A stretch of DNA of 64,000 nt from Yamagishiella unicocca (lineage: Eukaryota > Chlorophyta > Chlorophyceae > Chlamydomonadales > Volvocaceae), in assembly GCA_003116995.1 (NCBI GenBank), contig BDSL01000022.1, positions 310,001 to 374,000 of the forward strand, in the 5' to 3' direction. Positions 12,061 through 23,891 of this stretch are shown one piece after another. The translations under genes were made by a program, and so were the position numbers. Within the stretch, counting starts at the first letter, position 1. The number at the start of each line of letters is the position of its first letter. The notes under the pieces are model-generated. The model made no database searches, was not told the DNA's origin, and was given only the letters and a program-made list of their open reading frames with translations.

Positions 12061-12939
12061 TCAAAGGAAAGGCTCCGGCGGGATGTTGACGCACATGCAG
12101 GCCCGCTTATCCTCTTGCCCCCCCTTCCCCAACCCCGCCTGCATATCAGGTGATGAGGTTTTGGAATCGAATGCCTCAGAAGCCCCCTCGGATTCCTCGA
12201 CCATCTCGGAGGCCTCAGCAGACCTCTCCGAGAACGCCTCCACGGCCCCAAGGGCCATCACGTGCGGCAGGCGGCGGTGGCGCGCCGTAAACACAGCGCA
12301 AATCGCTTTGAAAGTGGTGTGCTGCACGATGGCAGTCATCGTGTATGAGCGTGTTTTGGCAAATGGCTGACGCACTGTCAATGAAATGGTCCACACAACC
12401 CTCCGAGATGTCGCCCCAGCCCACATCCGTGTCCGCGTAATGCCACATCGCGGATGCCCATGCGTGTTGGGGTGATGGGGGTGCGCAGGGGGTGGGTCAG
12501 GCCCCCTACCGGCAACAGGGCAGGTACCGGCAAAGATGCAGGCGAGGGAGCCGGACACCGGTCCGGCGCCGGCCCCAGGATATTCACCGCCGCCACAGGC
12601 CTCTAAGGGAGGGCCGGCAGCATGCCGTGTAATCCGCCAGCGGAATCCCATCGACGGCCAGCCACCACGAGACCTCCTTGTGTCGGTTTTCTCACCGCAC
12701 CTTCCATAGCCGCGGGAAGCTGAGCCGCAAGCGGGACACCCCATCAGGAGGCAAGGGGCCTTCGGCCCTAGTACCTCCCTCATGCGTGCCTCATGCAGGG
12801 TGAGCCGGGCAGTGGCCACGCCCTCGAGCTGCGGGGAGGTGCCCAGCAGGACACCGAGGCGGCGGAGCAGCACAGGCTTGTCCAGCCCGGGGACATGCCA
12901 ACCCAGCCAGGACAGCAGGAGGGCAGCTATCGTGTCCAC
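12061..12939 (-). other. Unassigned 292-codon open frame, possibly mobile-element derived
   Basis: The frame is open for about 880 nt but begins with a non-ATG start. Its mid part is Pro/Gly rich and low in information. The end has an acidic, Ser/Glu-rich stretch (ASEMVEESEGASEAFDSKTS). I recognise no domain. A neighbouring GGGGCGCC and an inverted repeat near 13.1 kb could be debris of a mobile element, but no terminal repeats or catalytic motifs were found. Confidence 0.2.
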
Positions 12940-13096
12940 CTAAGGGGCCGTCGGAATGCTGGCAGGCTGGCGTTGCACTGCGCATGCGGCCACCGACCAC
13001 TCCACACGCAAACCCAGGTGATGTCCCCGGCTCGTCCTAGTTACGCACCGGACTAGGTTCTGCTGCGGAAGTTCACCCCGTGGGGCGCCAAAATTA

Positions 13097-13133
13097 GAGG
13101 GCGCATTACATATGACGTACCCCTGGCGCCCTC
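13097..13133. repeat. Inverted repeat, 8-bp arms
   Basis: GAGGGCGC at 13097-13104 and its exact complement GCGCCCTC at 13126-13133, with a 21-nt spacer. It could form a hairpin. Role unknown. Confidence 0.55.
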
Positions 13134-14217
13134 CTTCACATGCACCGCTGACAAGAGCAGCTTAGGACCGGGCCTAGGTCCATGTGATGTGTCCGCTGCC
13201 GCTGTCGAGCTCCGCCCCGAAAGTCAGCAAGCAAGGCAAATAGGGAGCTGCGTGCGCTCAGAGCGAGCTGAAATCAGGCAGCGAGTAGGTGGTTGGACGT
13301 TAGACGTTAGGGTTAGCGGCAGAAACCGGTTGGCCCAGGCGTCGGGCCCAGTGACACGATCATCCTCGATCACGGCCCCAAGGCGCACCTTCGGCGCCCT
13401 TCAGCGAACGGGCCCCCGAACGCCGGCACCGAGTCCCGTATCATTTCGCCGGCAGCCCACCTGCCGTGTGTCTCCCGTGCCAAGGCAGTCAGTCATACAT
13501 GTTATTAGTCAGGCGTCGCCCAACCGAAAAACACAAAGGGAGCGACGCCCGTAACATCTCCTGCGAGGCGCACCTGGAACCTCCCCGGCAGCAGTAAACT
13601 CAGCCCAACTCGCCGCAATGCAAACCATCCTGCATGGTACTTAAAAGCGCTGTAATGATACACAAGTAACACGACATGGAAGGCCCCACAGCGCAACCTC
13701 GCTTGCCTCTAGGCCCGACCCAGGCCGGACCCAACCGCTCCATGCCTGCATCCCTCGCCACTCGGCCTCACAGTCACACTCGGGGGGGGGGAGGTTGCGG
13801 CCACAGCGCTGATCATCCCACCACGCCACCTCACCGCCCAAGCACCACACCGCACCACACTGCACCTCGCCACCGCGAGAAACATTCCTTCCCTAAAACA
13901 TCATACGCAGGCCCCTCACCCCCCCCAGTCACACGGAGTGCCCGCAGCTCCAAGCCGATCACAATTGCCAACAGCCACGATACGGTCGTACATAACATTG
14001 TATACATATTGCACATCGCTAATGCGGCCACTTTTGACACCAGCACGATTCAGAGATCACACGCGCGGAGCTGGCTTCCCGAAGCCCTGCGACCCGCTTT
14101 CCAGCACCAGAGCAGGGCGCGTCCCTCGACCCCCATCATCATGCAGCCCCCGCGCCGCCACAGACCCCCGCCCCATCGGCCTACATGGCCGCTCCCGCCT
14201 TCCTCCCTGCCCATCCA

Positions 14218-17200
14218 TCACCGCCACCATCCTCGCCGTGCTGCCGCCCGGTGTTCTACCGGGCCGGCTGCTAGCGCCGCGCCCTCGTCCGAGCGAGCGA
14301 CCACCATGACTGCAGGAGCGCCGCCTATGGACGCGGAGGGAGACATGCCGCCACACATCTCCACGTACTCCTCGCCGTCCACCCGCTTCTTCTTCCGCAT
14401 ATTGGTCCGCCACTTGCTCTCCGGCCGGTCCGGGCAGCAGCAGCAGCGGACCACGCAGCCGCAGCACTCGAGCAGGCAGCCGCACGCCTTGGGTTAGGGT
14501 CAGGGGCGAGGTAGGGGCGCGAGATAGGAGGTTTGCGGTTTGTTGCGAGCCGTGTCGCCGGCGCCCGCGGGGGCTTTGCTGCGGCGCGGCATGTCACCCA
14601 CCACACGAGGCGCGCACTCCTCTTTATGGGGGCGCTCAAGCCTGAAACGGGGCCCCAAGCCCGCCCCGCGCGTCGCGATTTACAACGAACCCATCCCACC
14701 CGTCCAAGTGCTCCAGCATGTGCCCACAGTGCGCCAGCTATCCTATCCATGTCGCGTAACCGGTTTCTATGCCACCCCACCCCACCCAGCACCTCACATG
14801 CGTCGCGCTGCAAGGCCTCTCGCCACTCACTCCTCCCGCTCCCGCTACTGGTTTCGTCTATGCCACCAATCCCTGTCTTCCCCGCCTCCGTTCCCACCGC
14901 TGCTCACCTCCACCAGCAGCAGCACGCTGGACGCCCCAAACATGCCCATCATGGCCCAGGACAGCCCCACCACCGCCTGCCGCCACTGCTTCAGGCTGGT
15001 GGGCATCCATGTGTGCAGCAGCTCGTTCAGCTGCGATGCGACGTCGTCGCCCACCGGCGGCGACGGCGGCGATGGCAGCATCGGCGGCGGAAATAACGTG
15101 GAGGCAGGCAGCGGCGGCGGCGGCGGCGGCACGTTGCCGACGATTAGCCGCAACGCCGCTGGGCCCGCGTTGAAGGCCACACTGGTGTTTTTCTGTAAGA
15201 CAGGGAGCCCACCCGGGTTCGAGACCCGGACAGAACGAGGCACGGCGGGGGCGTGTACCTCAGTTCAACTGCCGAGGGGCTCGCGTGGCGCTGCTGCCGC
15301 GGCTCCACCACACGGCGTTAGCCGCAGTCGCTGCCTCGGTATAGACACAGGGCAGCAGCAGCAGCCATACGTCGTTGGTCACCCGGGGCAACCCGCCCAC
15401 TGGTCTGCCCGCTTACCCCCAGTGCTCCGCGGGGTGGCCCTGCCCGCCTCCCTCCCCATTTCTGTGCGGCGGCCTGCCAGCCCCACCCGCTGTCCGGAAG
15501 CCGTGCGCCCCCACCATGGAGCTCCGCGCAGCCCCCTCGCACCGCTCCACCCGCCATCATGGCCCCCTGGGCCCCTTAATATTGTCAAAGCAGCCAGCCA
15601 GCCAGCCACTCAGCCAGGCGGTGCGACGATTGGCTTGCATACGACCGCGGCCCCGCAAGGTGGTCACCGTCGTCCCTTTCGGGCCCGCAGCACTCCTAAA
15701 AGGTGGCCACCGTCGTCCCTTACGGGCCCGCAGCACTCCTAAAAGGTGGTCACCGTCGTCCCTTTCGGGCCCGCAGCACTCCTAAAAGGTGGTCACCGTC
15801 GTCCCTTTCGGGCCCGCAGCACTCCTAAAAGGTGGTCACCGTCGTCCCTTACGGGCCCGCAGCGCTCCTAAAAGGTGGCCACCGTCGTCCCTTACGGGCC
15901 CGCAGCACTCCTAAAAGGTGGCCACCGTCGTCCCTTACGGGCCCGCAGCACTCCTAAAAGCGCCCGCCCCCCTCGTCGCCCCCGGCCGCCAGGACGAGGC
16001 TCCATCCCCTCCCAGCCCTCCCTGCCGCCCCCTCCGATGCGGTATGCCCGTATGCCCGCACAGCACACACGGCACCGGGCCACGCCGGCCGGGCACCAAG
16101 ACCCCTCCTCCGCTTGCACCCCTCCTCCGCTTGCACCCCTCCTCCGCTTGCACCCCTCCTCCGCTTGTACCCCTCCTTCGCTTGCACCCCTCCTCCGCTG
16201 CTCGCCGGGTCCGCACCTGCAGCACCAGCGCCGCCGCCAGCCACCACACGGTGCCCAGCAGCGCGAAGGTGAGCTCCAGCACCGGACCCCAGCCGCACAG
16301 ATGGCAGGTGCACCACTGAGAGGGGAGGACGAGGAGGAGGAGGAGGGGGGTAGGCGGGTTAGGAGGGTAGGCTGAGCAGGGGAGGTAGGGGTAGGCGAGC
16401 AGGCGAGAGGGTCGCCCGGCGGAGTGAGTGACCGGGTTCATGGCGGCGATGGTGGCATGTGCCGTGGGCCGTTTGGGAGTGTGAAGCTGCTGGGTGACAC
16501 CCTAAGAGTGCACGTGATGCGCTCAGGGCATCACCATTGCTGTCCAGGGTGCGGCAGCCAGTCAGCCAGTCAGCCAGTCAGCCAGTCAGCCAGTCAGCCA
16601 GTCAGCCAGTCAGCCAGTCAGCCAGTCAGCCAGGCAGCCAGGCAGCCAGGCAGCCAGTCAGCCAGTCAGCCAGTCAGCCAGTCAGCCAGTCAGCCAGTCA
16701 GCCAGTCAGCCAGTCAGCCAGTCAGCCAGTCAGCCAGTCAGCCAGTCAGCCAGTCAGCCAGTCAGCCAGTCAGCCAGTCAGCCAGTCAGCCAGTCAGCCA
16801 GTCAGCCAGTCAGCCAGTCAGCCAGTCAGCCAGGCAGCCAGTCAGCCAGTCAGCCAGTCAGCCAGTCAGCCAGTCAGCCAGTCAGCCAGGCAGCCAGTCA
16901 GCCAGTCAGCCAGTCAGCCAGGCAGCCAGGCAGCCAGGCAGCCAGGCAGCCAGGCAGCCAGGCAGCCAGGCAGCCAGGAAGCCAGGCAGCCAGGCAGCCG
17001 GTCCGTGACCGCGGCCTCCACCCGCCACCCACCCCGGTTTTTTCCCGCATCCACGGCTCTTCCTCACAACCCGCCCCCTGCCCCCCGGCCCCACCAGCAG
17101 GCAGGTCATCACGAAGGTGGCCACCAGGCTGATGGCGCACACGCCGAACACGTACGAACACATGGTGTTGCTCTGTCCGTCAAACTGGCCCGCAGAGCCG

Positions 17201-18649
17201 CGCTTCTGCAGCAGGCACGCCGCGTCCACGTGTAGCGGCCCGGCGGTGGTGTTCAGATCCACCCCGGCGGATGCAGGGGGCTCCGAGGGGGAGGGAGAGG
17301 AAGATGGGGAGGGGGAGGGGGCGAGCGCCGGTACGGTTGAGTCGCTGGGGCCCGAGGCGGGGGCTCCTCCGTTCATGAAGCTGGAGGTGACGTTGGCTAG
17401 ACCTGCCACTGTGGTTAGGTCCGCGAGGCTGGTGACGGGAATCTGCAACTCAATGCGGACATCCTCGAGTTTGACGGCGACAATTACAATGATGCCCACG
17501 CTCATTAGAACCTGCGCGGGAAGGGCATCACCGGGAAGCCGTTGCGGGTCGGCGATTTCGCCCGTCGCGTCGGAAGAAGCGCGGGCCGCTAACTGAGTTA
17601 AGCCAAGCGAATTAAATATAACCTGCCTTAAGCACTGCCATAGCCGTCAGGGCTGCTCGTGAGAAGCATGAGTACGCGTTTGAGGCGAAACACTGAAGGC
17701 AACGAAGAACCATTTTACGGGCGCGCGCTAAGCGCTATTACAGGTGTATTTGAATTCCATTAATTCGGTAATTGTGCAACCTAATTGGGCGTTGGCTGAA
17801 GTGGAGTTAGTGTAAAGCCTTACGCGTCAGTGCCGGTACCTCTCCTATGCACGTTGGTTGCAGTGCATAAGTTATGAAGTATCATGCTAATTATTGTGGG
17901 TTGGGTTCCGTGTATAAGCCGGTTTTCTTGTACGACAACTGCCCACCTCCCATCAAAGAAACCGTGCCCCGTTTCAGACGCGATAGCAATGGTAATCAGT
18001 TAGTCGTGTCTGTGATACTTGCGGGCTTTTGCCTAGCTCTAAAATGGCCTACACCAGGGATGTCATCTCATGGAAGCAGCACGCGGCAGCAGGTGCTTTG
18101 ACATGACGCGTATGGGGACAAGCACTGCCACATCGAAACAGAGTTCGGGTTAACATGCGATTCTTGGGCAAGCGCATAGATGGATGAGCCACGCCTGCGT
18201 GGGGCCGGATGGAACGCGCGCCCTTCCTTCTGTACTGCGAGTTCGGCATGCAACACTATTGGGTGTGACGAGCTGAGAAATGTTGGATAATGCAGTGGCA
18301 GCAAGTACGCGCTGAAGCTCCTAGGCTAGGGTATGCCGCAACCGAGAGGGCATCCATCAGGTCCCATCATGTTGACGTGCAATGGCCCTGATGCTCCGGA
18401 TGGCGGCTAGGGAAGAGACAGAGGGGACCTGAATGACTGTAGCCAGTGACGGATGGCGGGTGACCTCGCCTGGTAGGGCCGGGCAGCAAGGGCCAGCCAG
18501 CGAGTGCAGGAAGCGAAACACAGACACCCTCGCCACACACCGGCTGATCCGCACCATTGGATGTCACCCCCGCCTCCAATACCAAGATTTACAGATAGCT
18601 GCGGCCTCCAGGCGTAGTATGCGGGCCACCTCTTGTCGTCGCCACTCAT
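14218..18649 (-). CDS. Four-helix membrane protein with Cys-rich tail, array member D
   Basis: Five exons in phase give 375 residues: 18593-18649 (start), 17095-17511, 16217-16315, 14908-15192 and 14218-14487 (stop). The proposed first exon encodes MSGDDKRWPAYYAWRPQLS and ends at GTAAAT in phase 0, as helix 1 needs (VLMSVGIIVIVAVKLEDV). Exon 2 corresponds to two exons of A and B, joined, with a long Ser/Pro loop and NVT and NTT sites, then SYVFGVCAISLVATFVMTCL. Exon 3 starts WCTCHLCGWG (helix 3). Exon 4 has a Pro-rich loop (around [13 protein letters not shown]) and helix 4 (AMMGMFGASSVLLLVE). The tail keeps the family pattern (ACGCLLECCGC) and adds more Cys (VVRCCCCPD), then KRVDGEEYVE. Introns 2 and 3 hold large minisatellites. 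Function unknown; the first exon is the least certain part. Confidence 0.7.
14741..14770 (-). repeat. Dispersed intronic motif M2 (divergent copy)
   Basis: On the minus strand it reads AAACCGGTTACGCGACATGG, resembling the M2 core (ACCCGGTTACACGACGTAGG) found in introns of SSADH and the DUF829 gene. It lies in the last intron of gene D. Confidence 0.45.
15191..15236 (+). other. tRNA-like acceptor/T-arm fold overlapping a splice acceptor
   Basis: CCGGG at 15213-15217 and CCCGG at 15225-15229 enclose the loop TTCGAGA, a perfect tRNA T-arm with a B-box-like GGTTCGA. Outside it, TTCTGT (15191-15196) is complementary to ACAGAA (15230-15235). No D or anticodon arm fits between them, so this is not a functional tRNA gene. 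It overlaps the acceptor of exon 4 of gene D on the other strand. It may be a remnant of a tRNA or of a tRNA-derived short element. Confidence 0.45.
15657..15960. repeat. 43-bp minisatellite, about 7 copies
   Basis: Unit core GTCGTCCCTTACGGGCCCGC with T/A and T/C variants between copies. It lies in intron 3 of membrane-protein gene D. Confidence 0.95.
16104..16196. repeat. 17-bp tandem repeat
   Basis: About 5-6 copies of CCTCCGCTTGCACCCCT, directly next to exon 3 of gene D, within the same intron as the 43-bp array. Confidence 0.9.
16556..17000. repeat. 8-bp microsatellite (CAGTCAGC and CAGGCAGC)
   Basis: About 55 copies in intron 2 of gene D. It is open in several frames on both strands, so the open frames over it (SQPVSQSASQ and similar) are artefacts of the repeat. 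Confidence 0.97.
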
Positions 18650-18933
18650 CGCCACCTTGAAGCGTGTCCCGAAGCAGCTCCTAGGACGACCGCATGAGCA
18701 AGAGCCGTTCACAATGCGCCATCCGCTTTAGCTATACAGTAAACTTTCACGATGCAAACAGGTCTGCAAAAGCTGTTCAAATAGAAACAGCTCAGCGCGC
18801 CTCAGCGCCCAGTCAGCGCGCACGCTTCGCCGGGCTGTTCGCCAGAACCAAGAACATTCCCAAATTTCACCTACAAAGCCGTTACACAAACTAAAAACTC
18901 ACTGCAATTTAAATTGAGCATACAACCCCATTT
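18650..18933. promoter_or_regulatory. Divergent promoter region between membrane-protein gene D and the thioesterase
   Basis: 284 bp separate the proposed start of gene D (minus) from the ATG of the thioesterase (plus). It is clearly more AT-rich than the flanks, for example ACTGCAATTTAAATTGAGCA just before 18933. No specific element was identified. Confidence 0.45.
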
Positions 18934-21900
18934 ATGGGCTCCCATGCCTACCTGCGCTTCCTGGCGCGCGTTGCGGCAAGGCAGCCCCTCCTGCGGGCCC
19001 CGCCGGACGCCAGCCTGGCTCCCGCGAGCCCCTCAGAGATTGCGGCCCTGATGCCGTACACGCACCCCATCAGCGGCTACAGGAGCCGCAGCTTCGAGCT
19101 GCGACGCCTGGAGCTCCGGGTCGTGGTGCGGGGGGCGGGGGGGTGTGAAAACCGGTGACCGGGGGGCTGGGGGGCTGGGGGGGCCTGCGGGGGATTGCGG
19201 GTTGAGAGGGAACTTGCGGAGGTAGGGGACGAGGAGGGTGGGCACCTCGTGGAGGGTGGACGCAGCGAGGAGGCGATGGGGGGGCTGTTGGCCGATTTGG
19301 GTCGAGCACCGTACGGGGACCAAGGGCCGGGGTTACCGGTAGGGGCGTTGGGACCTAGGGTGCGTGTGGAAGGCGGTGCAGGTGCACATGGGAGGGTCTG
19401 AGGGCGGTTAGCGGCGCAGACTGGGGGGGAGCGCGACCCAGGCACAGCCCTACCGTCCCCGCACCCCACCCTCAATGTCCTTAACTCCTTACCTCCAGCC
19501 CGACGGGGTGCAAGCAGTACCTTGCGCCGCATCAGCCGCAGCCATTGGCCATGCACGCCCTCCCTGCCGCCCTCCCTGCCGCCCTGCCGCCCTCCCTCCC
19601 TGTGCCTCCACCACGCAGGAATCCAGCCGCGGCGGCGCCCCCAGCAGCTCCCCCCCGCCCCGGGAGCCCCCCGCCGCTGCGCCCGCTGCGCCCACCACCA
19701 CCACCACCACCATCATCAGTGGGGACCCGGCGGCCAGCACCAGCGGCCGTGACAGCGGCACCAGCAGGGCCGCCTGTGGCAGCCACACCGCCACACACAG
19801 CGGCCCACAAGCGCGAGGTGCTGCTCAAACTGACCATACCGCCGCTTCCGCCTCCACCTCCTGCTCCACTGCCGCTGTCGCCATCAGCACCCATCAGCAC
19901 GAGCACCACCAGAATCACAACCACCACAACCACAACCACCACAACCACCTGCGCAACGAAACATCCCATCCGCCTGGACAAGCGGCTCTCGCGGAACCGC
20001 CTGCAGCAAGCATGCAGCGCGCCTCGCCAGCTGCCGCGGGTCAAGCCGCTCCTCATCCACTTCCCGCACAATTAAATCCTGGATCCCCCCAGTCCCACGC
20101 CGCCGCCTTCCCCCCGCACACCTACATGGAGATTCGCTACCCCTTCACCACCCTCCCCTGGCTGTGGCGCGAGTACCACCGGCCCGGCTTCCCAGGTCTG
20201 GACCCCTCGCTCATCATCGAGGACTTCGACACCTTCGCGGCTGACGTGGCGGCGCGGCACGTGGGCCTTGTGCCGGACAGCATGCTGGTCACGGCCTCCC
20301 TGGAGCGCCTGACGTGGCACGTGCACATGCGGCCCGGGGACGGGCTGGTGCCGGTCGGCGCTGGCGCTGGCGGCGCTGGGATTCCGCGGCTGGCTCAGCT
20401 GGCGCCGACGGACATGCGGCTATCGGGGCAGGTGCGCTGGTTGGTGTGCTGGAGGGTTCGAGGGAGACCCGTGGATGCCCGAAAAACCGTTTAAAAACAG
20501 AAGTTTTGGTGTGCTGGAGGGTGGCTAGCGAACCTGCGATGGAGGGTGGCTGGGAAAGCCGTGGACACGATGTAGGAGGACGAGGCCTGGAGGGTGGGAA
20601 GAGGAAGATGGGCGGTAATCGCGTACGCGGCGCTCTTATGGTCTTTGCCTTCCGTGCGGCGCCCACCTCCTTCCTCCTCATCCTTCGCCCCCGCAGGTCA
20701 CCTGGGTGGGGCGCAGCACCATGGAGGTACTCCTGCAGCTGACAGCCGCCGAGGCGCCGCCGCCGCCGACAACGACGACAGCGGCAGCGGCGGCAACAGC
20801 AGCAGCGCCGCCCGCTGCCGGCCGCGCTACAGCCGGCCGTGCAATCACCCAACCCGCTGCCGCCGATGCCGACGCTACCGCCAGCTCGGCTACCGTGGGG
20901 TTGCTGCCGGGGCAGCTGGTGGCGACGGCGGAGTTCGTGATGGCGCTGCGCGACTCGTCGTTGCGGCGGGCAGTGGACGTGCCGCAGCTGCACCCGCACG
21001 ACGCGCAGGAGAGGGAGCTGTTCCGCCGAGGCAGGGAGCGCAACAGGCAGCGCCAGGCGCGGAGGGAGCGGGACGCCGCGCCCGCAGCAGCCACCGCGGC
21101 AGCCACCGCCGCGACAGCGGCGGCAGCGGCGGCTGTGCAGGGGCCGACGCCTTCGTCCCCCAGACTGGCACCCGCCGCAGCGGCTGCTGGCTCGCCCCGT
21201 CCACCCTCACCCAAGGCGGCTGGGCTGGCGGCGGCTGCGGCGGTGGCCGCGGCGGCGACGGCAGCAGCTGGCGAGCTGGGAGTGCAGGGCGAGCTGGCGC
21301 GGGCTCTCCACCTCAGCCTTCTCCGCTCTGAATTCTGCCGTACGATCCCCATAGATGCTGAGGCGCTGCGGGTGCTTGCTCCGGAACCGGTCGTGGACGG
21401 GCCGGCTGCGGCTGGGCATAGCGACCGCAAGCGGCGGCGCCGGGACAGCAGCGACGGCGACCGGAAGGCCGATGCTGACTCGCCGCCGGGGGCCGTACAC
21501 TGTGGCGCCAGCCACGATGCGAAAAAGCAAGAAGGCCACGGCGACGGCGTCGCTGACGGCGGCGGCGACAGCGCTCCCGACGGTCCGTCGGCGGGGCACC
21601 TGTACGAAGCCGCGCGCCACGATGACGTCAACGATGACGTCATCTGTACGACCGTACGACAGACGGAGCTGCACCGCACCGTCGTGGCGGAGTTCCAGGA
21701 CCGCAACACCAGCGGCACAGTGTTCGGCGGGCACCTGCTGCGCCTGGCGTACGAGCACGCCGCGGCGGCGGCGGCGGCGTTCGCGGGCGCCCCCTGTGAG
21801 CTGCTGTGGCTGGAGGAGGGCGGCATCAGCGCGCCGGCGAGGGTGGGGGATATGCTGCACGCAGTGGCGAGGGTCGTGTGGACGGAGCCGCGAGGTCGCG

Positions 21901-22211
21901 CGCTGCGGGTGGTGGTGCGGGTGGGCAGGTACGACGTGACGTCGCCGGCGCAGCATGTCCTGGCGCTGACGCTGGCGGCGGCGTTCCTGGCGCCGCCGCC
22001 AGCGGCGCCGGTGCGTGATGCGGCGGGTGGCGCCGGCGGCGGTGGCGGCGACGGCGGCGGCAGCGGGGCGGCGGGCCTGCGGGACGTGACGCCGGCCACG
22101 TTGACGGAGGCGGGGGAGGTGATGGCGGCGCAGCGGCGCCATGCGGCCACGCTGGCGGCGCTGGCGCATCAGGATGCGGCCGACGCCGGTCCCGCAGAAG
22201 CGCGGCAATGA
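18934..22211 (+). CDS. Double hot-dog acyl-CoA thioesterase, ACOT9-like
   Basis: Three exons, all phase 0: 18934-19125 (GTGCGG donor), 19499-20431 and 20697-22211, giving 879 residues. Such enzymes hydrolyse acyl-CoA to free fatty acid and CoA, usually in mitochondria or plastids. After a long Ala/Pro/His-rich stretch, exon 2 has TYMEIRYPFTTLPWLWREYH, the counterpart of the SYTEVxLPF motif of ACOT9. IIEDFDTFAADVAARH follows, then the first hot-dog fold runs into exon 3 (VTWVGRSTMEVLLQL). The second fold holds the characteristic NTSGTVFGGHLLRLAYEHA, then APARVGDMLHAVARVVW. The protein is about twice the usual length because of Ala-rich inserts and a low-complexity region (residues about 65-270). 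The exon 2 start rests on the acceptor at 19498 and is the weakest point. The first intron's donor could also be placed a few bases differently. Confidence 0.85.
20454..20519 (+). repeat. Dispersed intronic element R1, copy 1
   Basis: Core GACCCGTGGATGCCCGAAAA, preceded by GGGTTCGAGG and followed by CCGTTTAAAAACAG and AGTTTTGGTGTGCTGGAG. It lies in intron 2 of the thioesterase, in the sense orientation. Confidence 0.8.
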
Positions 22212-23891
22212 CCGCACCGGCTGAGGGGTCTCACGGGATGAAGGCGGAGGACGCTATGTGCATGCATGTATGCATTGGGCACGTACCGGTATAATTGTGA
22301 TGTATGTACTAAAGTCAAGGGAGCACTCGATGCGTTTAGCTATTTAGCCGGCGGGGCCGTTGTCGTACTTGTCGGCTCAAGCGGAGGCAGGTGCTCGTGT
22401 GAGGCATGTTTTCGTTCCTTGCGCAAGGCGGCGGGAGGGTCAGGACTCAGGGGGACGTCATAGGGAGTTGAAGTTGCGGCAGCAGTGGTTAATGTTTTAT
22501 CCTAAAATAGCAGGAAGGGAGGCAGAATCCCAGCCCAGCCAATTGACGTTACCGAAGCCGCGGCCTGATAGTGGTAACCCAGAGGTAAGCAGGTAGCGCG
22601 AGAGCCCACGCAAACAGCAGGCAGGCACCCACACTCAGATATCAGAACTCCCATCCATGTGGGGAACGTGGACGTATCTTCGAGACGAGGAGGAAGAGGA
22701 GCATAAGGCGAAAGGAAGCGGTGTGCGTGTGGGGGATGATGGACGCACCTAAAGCTCGGATCTGAGGCGTCTGCACTACTGGAGCATCAGGACTGGTTTT
22801 TTGGCATGTTCGCTCATAACGATTCGGCCTTGTGTGACCAGCTCTTGTTGCGAAGATGTGATGAAGCGCTGCTGTGGTAACGCATCTTTTGGTATTGCGG
22901 AGGAAATGGAAGCAGAAAGGAGAGGGCTTCCGTGGTTTTTGCAGACGGGGGATCCCTTTTGGAGGACAGGGTCAATTGAGAGATGTGACACAGACCTGGA
23001 CGACTTGGGCGCGCCGCAAACCTGTATCCTTGTGTGGACTTGACGACCGAGCAATCTAGGAGCAGGCGTCAACGCAACACCATGTAAAGCCAGCTCGTCA
23101 GCCGCCAGATGCGTACTTCTCATGTCGACCTCACGGCGCGACCCTGCTCTCCACCTCCCAAGGGCCGGAGCCGCCGGGAGGTACACCGCCCTGCATGCCC
23201 CACACACCCTCTTTCGAAAGCATTCGTCTTGCGAAACACCTACCTCACTCACCGAGAGCCCCCAACCCGACACACGCACGCTCGCAATGACTTTGAAACG
23301 GCGAGCTGCTCCGAAACCTGCCCACCTTGTACCGCTTGCGAGACACCAGCTCAGCTGGCCCGCCAGCGAGTGGCGCCCCCCCCCGAGGACGAGCCCCGCA
23401 CCCCTGCCGTCCACGACCTCACTCGAGGGCGAGCCCGTAAGGAGCCATGCGGTAATGCTCTGAAACACGAAGGCATCATTTTCCCGACCGACCCCCAGCA
23501 TTACGGTAGAAAAGGGCCCCCGCCCTCCGCTGCGAGTACCATCCAGCAGGAGCACGGCTGTGCCAGCAAAAAATGTTCCTATGTGTGGATTGCCTGGGTC
23601 TCTCATTTCTTTGTACATTTTTGGTATGCGCCCCCAGCGCCCCGCAGTCTCATGTCCTGCTCACTCGCGCTTAACCCTCCGGGCTATACCCCAAGCCGTT
23701 TACTGTCCCCCTACCCCTGCTTAGCCTCCTGCCCTTCCTATCCATGCTCAGCCTCCTGCCCTGCATCCCCATTCTTAGCCGCACCTGATCCGTCCTAACC
23801 CCAGCTTCCCAACGTCCCGGTTCCCAACGGCCCCTTCCTAATCCCGGCGAGGGATTGCCGCCCTGGCCGCTGCGATGCCCGGCCTGGCCCC
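22212..23891. other. Convergent intergenic region between the thioesterase and CSE1
   Basis: It should hold both 3' untranslated regions. A plus-strand TGTAA at 23083-23087 is the first such signal after the thioesterase stop (about 870 nt). The minus-strand open frame over 22776-23618 has no recognisable domain and no support as a gene. Confidence 0.45.

Larger units (their letters stand above)
10456..14217. other. Region between array members B and D
   Basis: It contains the probable relic C, the second copy of the shared 23-mer, a minus-strand open frame at 12061-12939, and an inverted repeat near 13.1 kb. Nothing else here has a consistent exon structure. A minus-strand TGTAA at 13106-13110 is a possible distant poly(A) signal for gene D. 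Confidence 0.4.

Noticed and set aside
13060..13110. TGGGGCGCCAAAA as a retrotransposon primer-binding site
   Set aside because: No long terminal repeat, polypurine tract or pol motifs were found around it.
14540..15742. 400-codon plus-strand open frame
   Set aside because: It overlaps, on the other strand, an exon of gene D that has helix and splice support, and has no domain of its own.
16424..17235. SQPVSQSASQ-type open frames
   Set aside because: They are produced by the 8-bp microsatellite and lie inside an intron of gene D.
20678..22150. 490-codon minus-strand open frame
   Set aside because: It is antisense to the thioesterase exon, made of Ala/Ser/Pro runs that mirror the GC-rich coding strand, with no domain.
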